DNA of 64,000 nucleotides from Streptomyces sp. HmicA12 (GTDB taxonomy: Bacteria > Actinomycetota > Actinomycetes > Streptomycetales > Streptomycetaceae). The translations under genes and the position numbers were made by a program. Below the pieces are notes generated by a model that was not told where the DNA came from, made no database searches, and worked only from the letters and a program-made list of their open reading frames with translations. How positions within the stretch are numbered: the stretch's first letter is position 1; each line of letters starts with the position of its first letter. Where the stretch lies: positions 406,487 through 470,486 of the forward strand of contig NZ_KB891797.1 in NCBI RefSeq assembly GCF_000373565.1, given 5' to 3'. This document shows positions 59,174-64,000 of the stretch, in pieces.

Positions 59174-61286
59174 GCAAATCGGGTTCCACGCCCAGCTTGT
59201 GCAGCAACTTGCGGGCCGTGGAGTCCCCGTCGGCGAGGAGTTCGATGAGCAGTGCCTCCTCGCCGACGGGAGCGCCGGTCTCCTCCGCCTCGGCGGTCAG
59301 CCGCTCCAGCTTGCCGCGGGTGCGCGAGTAGAACTCGGCGGGCCGCGGCCGCCCGAGCCGGGCCATCCGGCGGTACGCCTCCAGGCCCTCCTCGCCCTGC
59401 TCGGCGAGGGCGCCGCGCAGCACCTCACTGCCGGCCACCGCGAACGCCTGCACCAACAGGCTCGTACTGATCCGCTTCTCCCCGGTCGCCGCGAGCAGCC
59501 GCGCACTGCGCACCGCCGCGGCGGCCCCGGGCCCGAGCGCGGACAGATCGAGCCGCCGCTCGTCCTCCTCGGCCTGCTCGCCCGAGCCGGACGTGGGGGA
59601 GAGCAGCCGCTCGGGGCGCACCCCGAACAGCCGCAGCAGCTCGGCACAGTTGCCGCCCCCGGTCTTCAGGAACGCCACCGCGATGTCGTCGACGTCCACG
59701 GTGGTGCGCCCGTCGGCGACGGCGGCCGCGTCAGCACCCTCGATGACCCGGGCGATGGTGTCGGAGAAGCCGATCCGGCGCCGTCCGCCGTTCTGCGTCG
59801 ACGTGCCGTTCGACGTTCCGTTGGTGGCCCCGTCGCCAGTGGCCCCGTCGCCAGTGGCCCCGCCGGCGGTAGCCCCGTTGGCGGTCAACGTAGAAGTACG
59901 CCACTCCTCCCCACTGTCCCCGGAGCCCGAGCCGGAGCCCGAGCCGGAGCCCGAGCCGCCCGTGGATCCGGCCGGCGCATGACTCTGCACCTCGCGCAGC
60001 AGCGCGGTCAGCTGCTGCAGCCGCCGGGCCCCGATCCGCGCGGCGGCCCGCCGGCTCACCTCCTCCGTGTCCAGCAGCGCGGTGAGCAGATCGACCGACG
60101 TGATGAGCCCGCGCATCTCCCCGAACCGCCGCGCCGAACGAAGCAGTTCACCGGCCTGCGACGAGTAGGGCAGCCACTTCCGCGACCCCTCCGGCGACGG
60201 CGTCGGCGACGGCACGGCGGCCTTCGCGGTGATCCGCACGCTCGGATCTCCGTACAGCACGAACGACGCCCAGGTCCCGTCCCCGGCGTCGGCCAGCTCC
60301 GCCCGCGCCCCGCGCACGGCGGCCCCCGCGTCCGTCTGCTCGTTCAGCTGCGCGTAGAAGGCCTCGGCGAACTTCAGCGCGCTCTCGTCGCCCACCGGAG
60401 TGCGCGTCCCGACCACGGTCTTGGCCCCCATCACCATGAAGGACATGCACGCGTTCATGGTCTGCGCGGCCTCGGCGAGCGCGCGCGCCCCGGAGTCGAG
60501 CGTCGGATTGGCGGAGGCGCACCCGTTGACGAAGACGATGGGCGGGGCCCCGCGCCGGGCCAGCGGCTGCAGCGCGTCGAGACCGATGAACTTCCGGTCG
60601 TGCACCAGCAGCCCGGCCGCGTCCGGTTCCCCGGACACGTGCCCCGAGTAGTGGAACAGGTCGTACGGAGCCGCCTTGTTGGCCAGCTCCCCGACGACCC
60701 GGGTCATGGTGGCGTCGGAACCGCTGAGCACGGTGCACTGCACACCGCGCTCGTCCAGCCACTCACTGATCCGCGCGATCTCCTTCCGCGCGGAGGCCAG
60801 GTCCCCGAGGGTGTCGCCGACCACGAGCGCCCGCCGGATCCGGTCGCTGCTGCGCCCGCCCACCACGGGCCCGTCGACCTTGGCCCGCCGCCCGATGTCA
60901 TGAGCGAGCCCGAGGAAGTCCTCCTCGTCGTGGAGCAGCTCCCACGGCACGAGCGACTCGTTGCTCTGCACCAGCAGCGGCCCGGTCGCCTCCCGCAGCC
61001 GCCGTACGAGGTCGAGCTCCCCGGTCTGCGGGAACAGGGCGTCGTACAACTGCCCCCCGAGCCGCACGAGTTCGTCCCGCAGCCCACCCGCGTCCGTCGG
61101 ATCGTTGCACTTCACGGCCTCGTCGATCTCTTTGCAGAGCCCCTTGATCAGGTCCTGGCTGACCGGGACGGTGTGCTCCTGCTCCAGCGGCCCGACCAAC
61201 GACCCGTTCCCCGAACGGAGTTCGTACGAGTACTGGGTGCGGCCCGGCCGCAGTTCGGAGACCCGCACCTGCAGGGTCGTCATCAT
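59121..61286 (-). CDS. CHAT-domain (caspase-like) protease with four Clp_N-like repeats
   Basis: A 721-residue protein. The CHAT (clan CD, caspase/gingipain-like) domain fills about residues 60-350, with catalytic His216 in HYSGHVSGE and Cys256 in VFVNGCASAN. GARAELADAG and SFVLYGDPSVRI complete it. The second half has four Clp_N-like helical repeats: about 371-440 (VDLLTALLDTEEVSRRAAAR), 503-570 (VDVDDIAVAFLKTGGGNCAE), 580-645 (TSLLVQAFAVAGSEVLRGAL) and 648-715 (EALLIELLADGDSTARKLLH). A Gly-Ser and Thr/Asn/Gly linker splits the first two. It starts in an ATGA overlap with the EACC1-like gene. Such proteases are effectors that cleave cellular targets when triggered. Confidence 0.85.
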   Translation of the reverse strand: MMTTLQVRVSELRPGRTQYSYELRSGNGSLVGPLEQEHTVPVSQDLIKGLCKEIDEAVKCNDPTDAGGLRDELVRLGGQLYDALFPQTGELDLVRRLREATGPLLVQSNESLVPWELLHDEEDFLGLAHDIGRRAKVDGPVVGGRSSDRIRRALVVGDTLGDLASARKEIARISEWLDERGVQCTVLSGSDATMTRVVGELANKAAPYDLFHYSGHVSGEPDAAGLLVHDRKFIGLDALQPLARRGAPPIVFVNGCASANPTLDSGARALAEAAQTMNACMSFMVMGAKTVVGTRTPVGDESALKFAEAFYAQLNEQTDAGAAVRGARAELADAGDGTWASFVLYGDPSVRITAKAAVPSPTPSPEGSRKWLPYSSQAGELLRSARRFGEMRGLITSVDLLTALLDTEEVSRRAAARIGARRLQQLTALLREVQSHAPAGSTGGSGSGSGSGSGSGDSGEEWRTSTLTANGATAGGATGDGATGDGATNGTSNGTSTQNGGRRRIGFSDTIARVIEGADAAAVADGRTTVDVDDIAVAFLKTGGGNCAELLRLFGVRPERLLSPTSGSGEQAEEDERRLDLSALGPGAAAAVRSARLLAATGEKRISTSLLVQAFAVAGSEVLRGALAEQGEEGLEAYRRMARLGRPRPAEFYSRTRGKLERLTAEAEETGAPVGEEALLIELLADGDSTARKLLHKLGVEPDLLIQALRDAVDRQDEVPL

Positions 61287-61759
61287 TGCCCGGGCCCGCC
61301 GGAGGCGTCGCCCGCCGTCCGGTGCCGGTCGTAGAACCGGGCGATCGCCTGGTCGGTGGCCCGGTCGGACGGATGCACCAGCTCCAGCGTCTCCCCGCCG
61401 ATCGACACCCGCACCCGGGGCACGGCCTCGTCCTCGGCCGACGCGGCGGCCCGCAGCGCGGTCGCGGCGTGCCGGCGCGCCATCCACTGCCGCACGGTCT
61501 CCACGATCGCGACGACGTTCCCCACCCCGCCCACGATCAGCGTGGCCACTTCGACCAGCTCGGCGACGCGCTGATCGGACTCCGGCGCGGTCAGCAGCGT
61601 CCGCTCGACGCGGGCGGCCCCCGCGGCCGCCAGCGCCTCCCGCAGACCGTCCAGCTCGGCCGCCGCCGGATCGGGCCCGAACAGTTCGAGCTCCAGCGTC
61701 ACCCCTCCCGACCCGGCGCCCCCCGCCGTCCCTGTCGCTCCTGTCGCCCCTGTCTTCAT
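61283..61759 (-). CDS. EACC1-like (effector-associated constant component) protein
   Basis: A 158-residue protein. After a Gly/Ala/Thr-rich start it reads VTLELELFGPDPAAAELDGL, then a hydrophobic helix (AELVEVATLIVGGVGNVVAI), VRQWMARRH and a C-terminal strand pair RVRVSIGGETLELVHPSD. This matches the pattern of the EACC1 family known beside CHAT, caspase and other effector genes in actinobacteria. ATG 61759 lies 9 bases after GGAGG. It is the first gene of the leftward unit, and its stop overlaps the CHAT start. Its likely job is linking trigger to effector, which is inferred from the family context. Confidence 0.75.
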   Translation of the reverse strand: MKTGATGATGTAGGAGSGGVTLELELFGPDPAAAELDGLREALAAAGAARVERTLLTAPESDQRVAELVEVATLIVGGVGNVVAIVETVRQWMARRHAATALRAAASAEDEAVPRVRVSIGGETLELVHPSDRATDQAIARFYDRHRTAGDASGGPGQ

Positions 61760-61894
61760 CCCTACCAACCTCCAAGCCCTGCCCCGCGGGCAGCGGAAAC
61801 AGCAGTGCCACCAGCGTGACACCACGCCCCTCAGCAGACCATCGCATCGCGGCGATCGCCGTTGTTTCCAGGGAAGTTGATGCGGACGTGCGAA

Positions 61895-61920
61895 GGGGCG
61901 ACACCCGTGGGTGCCGCCCC
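61895..61920 (-). terminator. Hairpin terminator after yajQ
   Basis: GGGGCGACACCC and GGGTGCCGCCCC form a 12-base stem with one mismatch around a tight loop. It lies 26 bases past the yajQ stop, separating yajQ from the EACC1-CHAT unit. That unit therefore needs its own promoter between about 61760 and 61895. Confidence 0.7.
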
Positions 61921-61945
61921 TGCCGACTGCCGTGAACCGCTGGTT

Positions 61946-62434
61946 CTACCGGTAGTTGACGAACTGCAGCGCGAAGTCGAAGTCCTGGCCCTTGAGCAGC
62001 GCCTGCACGGCCTGCAGGTCGTCACGGCTCTTGGAGCTGACCCGCAGCTCCTCGCCCTGCACCTGCGCCTTGACGCCCTTGGGGCCCTCGTCACGGATGA
62101 TCTTCGCGACCTTCTTGGCGTTCTCCTGGGAGATGCCCTCCTCGATGGAGGCGAAGATCTTGTACTCCTTGCCGGACAGCTGCGGCTCGCCGGCGTCCAG
62201 CGCCTTCAGCGAGATGCCCCGCTTGATCAGCTTGGACTGGAAGACGTCGAGGATGGCCTTGACCCGCTCCTCGGAGTTGGCCTCCATCAGGATCTTCTCG
62301 CCGGACCAGGAGATGGAGGCGCCGACGTTCTTGAAGTCGTAACGCTGCGAGATCTCCTTGCCGGCCTGGTTGAGGGCGTTGTCGACCTCCTGCCGCTCGA
62401 CCTTCGAGACGATGTCGAAACTGGAGTCGGCCAT
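61946..62434 (-). CDS. yajQ: YajQ family nucleotide (cyclic di-GMP)-binding protein
   Basis: A 162-residue DUF520 protein. [34 protein letters not shown] and [20 protein letters not shown] are near-invariant family segments. Relatives bind cyclic di-GMP or nucleic acid. It is full length, with a clear ATG at 62434. Together with tRNA-Tyr it marks core chromosome at the right border of the chaperone-CHAT island. Confidence 0.95.
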   Translation of the reverse strand: MADSSFDIVSKVERQEVDNALNQAGKEISQRYDFKNVGASISWSGEKILMEANSEERVKAILDVFQSKLIKRGISLKALDAGEPQLSGKEYKIFASIEEGISQENAKKVAKIIRDEGPKGVKAQVQGEELRVSSKSRDDLQAVQALLKGQDFDFALQFVNYR

Positions 62435-62657
62435 GTCCTGTGGCTCCTTGTATCGGGGTGTGGCGACGCGGTACCCGGTCCTGATCGGGTCCCGGTCGGG
62501 TGCGCACCGGGCAGTTGCACCGAGTGCAAAGCCTAGCCACCGCCCCGCCCGCCCCCGTCGATCAATCGGGTGGCGAAGCACCCCCTTCCATCGGGTATTG
62601 TTTACGTCGTTGCCAGCGAGCCCCGCCGAACAGCGGAGCCCGAGGCAGCAAACCCAA

Positions 62658-62739
62658 GGCGGTGTGCCCGAGCGGCCAAAGGGAGCAGACTGTAAATCTG
62701 CCGGCTCAGCCTTCCCAGGTTCGAATCCTGGCGCCGCCA
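62658..62739 (+). tRNA. tRNA-Tyr (GTA anticodon)
   Basis: An 82-base class II tRNA. The acceptor stem is GGCGGTG with CGCCGCC and discriminator A. The anticodon stem GCAGA/TCTGC encloses loop CTGTAAA with anticodon GTA at 62692-62694. A long variable arm follows, and the T arm is CCAGG-TTCGAAT-CCTGG. CCA is not encoded. From memory, the corresponding Streptomyces tRNA-Tyr gene is the SLP1 attachment site. No second copy of its 3' end was noticed here, so the site looks empty. Confidence 0.97.
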
Positions 62740-62747
62740 CACTTGGG

Positions 62748-62778
62748 GAAGCCCCCTCCGGACTCCGGAGGGGGCTTC
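62748..62778 (+). terminator. Strong hairpin after tRNA-Tyr
   Basis: GAAGCCCCCTCCGG, loop ACT with one extra base, CCGGAGGGGGCTTC: a perfect 14-bp stem directly after the tRNA. It can also end the leftward nucleotidyltransferase transcript. Confidence 0.85.
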
Positions 62779-62805
62779 GTCGTGTTCGGGGTGTGGTGGT
62801 GCGGC

Positions 62806-63546
62806 TCAGCGCAGCTGGACGTAGCCCTCCCGCAGCGGCCCTCCGACCAGGTCGAGGACCTTCTCCGCGGCCGCGGCCAGCGGCTCCGGGTCGCCCCGCT
62901 CCGCGACCGCCAGGCGGCCGGTGAGCAGGGCCTCGCCGAGCTGCGGGTCCGCGGCGAGGAGGCGGCGGGGGAGCCAGCGGCCGATGCCGGTCCAGGCGCC
63001 GTGGTGCGCCGTGAGCAGGTGGGACGCCTCACGGAGCAGGAGATCCGCCGTGGCCAGCTGCTCGTGGCGCTCGTCACCGCGGGTGTCGAGCAGATCGTCC
63101 AGGAAACAGGTCACGAGATAGCGGCCGCGCTCCCACTCGGCCGGTGTCAGCGCGGGCGGGCCCGCGTCGAGGAGCTCCCGGGCCCGGTCCCGCACCCGCG
63201 CGACATGGCCGTCCGGATCGAGGAGCACCAGCCCCTGCCCGTAGACGAACAGCATCGTGGCGCGGCGCTGGGCCCGGTCCCCCTCCAGAACGTCCGCGAT
63301 GTCGCCGACGGCGTGCAGGAACAGCTCCGCCAGGCGGCCCTCGTGCCGGATCACCTCGCGGCGGCTGGACTCCGTGTCGGGCAGCAGCACCGCCAGATCG
63401 AGGTCGCTGGTCGCCCGAGCCTGGCCGCGCGCGGCCGAGCCGCCGAGCACGGCGCCGAGGGCCTGGGGGTAGTGCTCCGTCAGGAGCCGGCGGGCCTGGG
63501 CGGGCAGATCGGGCCCACTCCGCTGCGGGAGCGCTTGATCATCCAT
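62806..63546 (-). CDS. Nucleotidyltransferase-fold (MNT-like) protein
   Basis: A 246-residue protein. [20 protein letters not shown] and LAVLLPD hold the GS-x10-DxD motif of the pol-beta/MNT nucleotidyltransferase superfamily. The C-terminal 110 residues are helical, like HEPN/KNTase-C regions ([20 protein letters not shown]). Relatives include aminoglycoside nucleotidyltransferases and toxin-antitoxin MNT proteins; the target is unknown. ATG 63546 is the first sensible Met. It is transcribed alone between two hairpin terminators. Confidence 0.85.
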   Translation of the reverse strand: MDDQALPQRSGPDLPAQARRLLTEHYPQALGAVLGGSAARGQARATSDLDLAVLLPDTESSRREVIRHEGRLAELFLHAVGDIADVLEGDRAQRRATMLFVYGQGLVLLDPDGHVARVRDRARELLDAGPPALTPAEWERGRYLVTCFLDDLLDTRGDERHEQLATADLLLREASHLLTAHHGAWTGIGRWLPRRLLAADPQLGEALLTGRLAVAERGDPEPLAAAAEKVLDLVGGPLREGYVQLR

Positions 63547-63684
63547 GCCGTACGGGTCTACCGGGCGGCACGCGCCCCTGTCCACGCTTTTGCGCCGCCC
63601 CGCCCTTGCCGGAAGCCCTGTGCCCCGCGCGCCCACTACCGGACCGCACCACCTGCCAACGGAGCCGCCTGACCCGTCACCAGA

Positions 63685-63716
63685 AAGCCCCCTCAGGAAC
63701 CCTCCTGAGGGGGCTT
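63685..63716. terminator. Hairpin terminator
   Basis: AAGCCCCCTCAGGA, loop ACCC, TCCTGAGGGGGCTT: a perfect 14-bp stem, 40 bases before the small Cys-rich gene and upstream of the leftward nucleotidyltransferase gene. The transcript it ends is unclear; it may be a rightward one from the tRNA side. Confidence 0.7.
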
Positions 63717-63755
63717 CACCGTGTGTCCGCGCCGATCACCGCGCAGACTTGACCC

Positions 63756-63974
63756 ATGTCGATCACAGCGCGCCGCAGAAACTGCCCCGAGTGCCGCCGC
63801 GATATCGCCGTCGTCGCGGGCCGCTTCGCCCGCCACGACCCTCCCGGCGCACGCGAGGCGGGCGAACTGGTCTCCTGCCCCGGCTCGCGCCGCCCGGCCC
63901 AGCTCGGCGCCGTGCAGGACGCCCTCGACGGGTACGTCGTCCCGCACGTTCCGGGCCAGATGCCGCTGTTCTGA
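63756..63974 (+). CDS. Small conserved Cys-rich hypothetical protein
   Basis: A 72-residue protein beginning MSITARRRNCPECRRDIAVV, with RFARHDPPG, LVSCPGS and VPGQMPLF. The CxxC pair plus later His and Cys could bind zinc. From memory, similar short proteins are common in Streptomyces; function is unknown. No good ribosome site precedes the ATG. Confidence 0.65.
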   Translation: MSITARRRNCPECRRDIAVVAGRFARHDPPGAREAGELVSCPGSRRPAQLGAVQDALDGYVVPHVPGQMPLF

Positions 63975-64000
63975 GGCGCCCGCGCCTTCGCCCGTACATC

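Noticed and set aside
62658..62739. Integrated element at tRNA-Tyr
   Set aside because: No integrase, replication or transfer genes lie beside the tRNA, and I saw no duplicated 3' end of the tRNA.

Overview
The window is high-GC actinobacterial chromosome, almost certainly Streptomyces. The evidence is dense G/C-ending codons, many GTG starts, ATGA/GTGA start-stop overlaps, and family content (DUF6082, a Streptomyces-type KorAB, a second incomplete nuo set, an SGAP-like aminopeptidase, tRNA-Tyr beside yajQ). No rRNA, insertion sequence, phage or CRISPR array is visible. The order korAB / response regulator / two kinases / partial nuo / mscL / htpX / yajQ / tRNA-Tyr matches, from memory, the core region of S. 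coelicolor that carries the SLP1 attachment site.

Layout. 1-5132: start of a leftward Uma2-like gene, recQ with a pair of DnaA-box-like sequences upstream, leftward fumarylacetoacetase, and an ATP-grasp ligase. 5257-12244: FAD oxidoreductase, HAD phosphatase, leftward CocE-type hydrolase with a POT peptide transporter, and a long-chain polyprenyl diphosphate synthase. 12509-19869: LolA-like secreted protein, a two-gene ABC exporter, LUD-domain protein, flavodoxin-fold reductase with a perfect palindromic operator, secreted M28 aminopeptidase, SDR and VOC proteins. 19998-25190: membrane protein, RarD, an HxlR regulator divergent from its NmrA-like reductase, DUF6082, and small hypotheticals. 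25210-32204: korBA, one NarL-type response regulator and two tandem paralogous histidine kinases, all leftward. 32399-42704: a tightly overlapped nuoABCHIJKLMN operon lacking nuoD, E, F and G, with NuoC and NuoI carrying long repetitive tails. 42769-45087: MscL with a Cys4 tail, HtpX, YccF and GlsB, a membrane-stress group.

45283-61759 is the most remarkable part. A rightward, translationally coupled series encodes an Hsp100 with four Clp_N-like repeats and a dead first AAA+ module, a Ser/Thr kinase, a small Arg-rich ORF, a 1660-residue repeat-rich helical scaffold, a degenerate J-like protein, a GrpE-like protein, a divergent Hsp70 and a zinc-ribbon/TPR protein. Facing it and overlapping its 3' end is a leftward two-gene unit: an EACC1-like protein and a CHAT-domain (caspase-like) protease that also carries four Clp_N-like repeats. 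I read this as a complete dedicated chaperone set plus kinase plus protease, probably a stress-gated or invasion-gated conflict or cell-death system. The architecture is seen directly; the function is inference.

61946-63974: yajQ, tRNA-Tyr (the potential SLP1-type attB, apparently empty), a nucleotidyltransferase-fold protein, strong hairpin terminators and a small Cys-rich protein.
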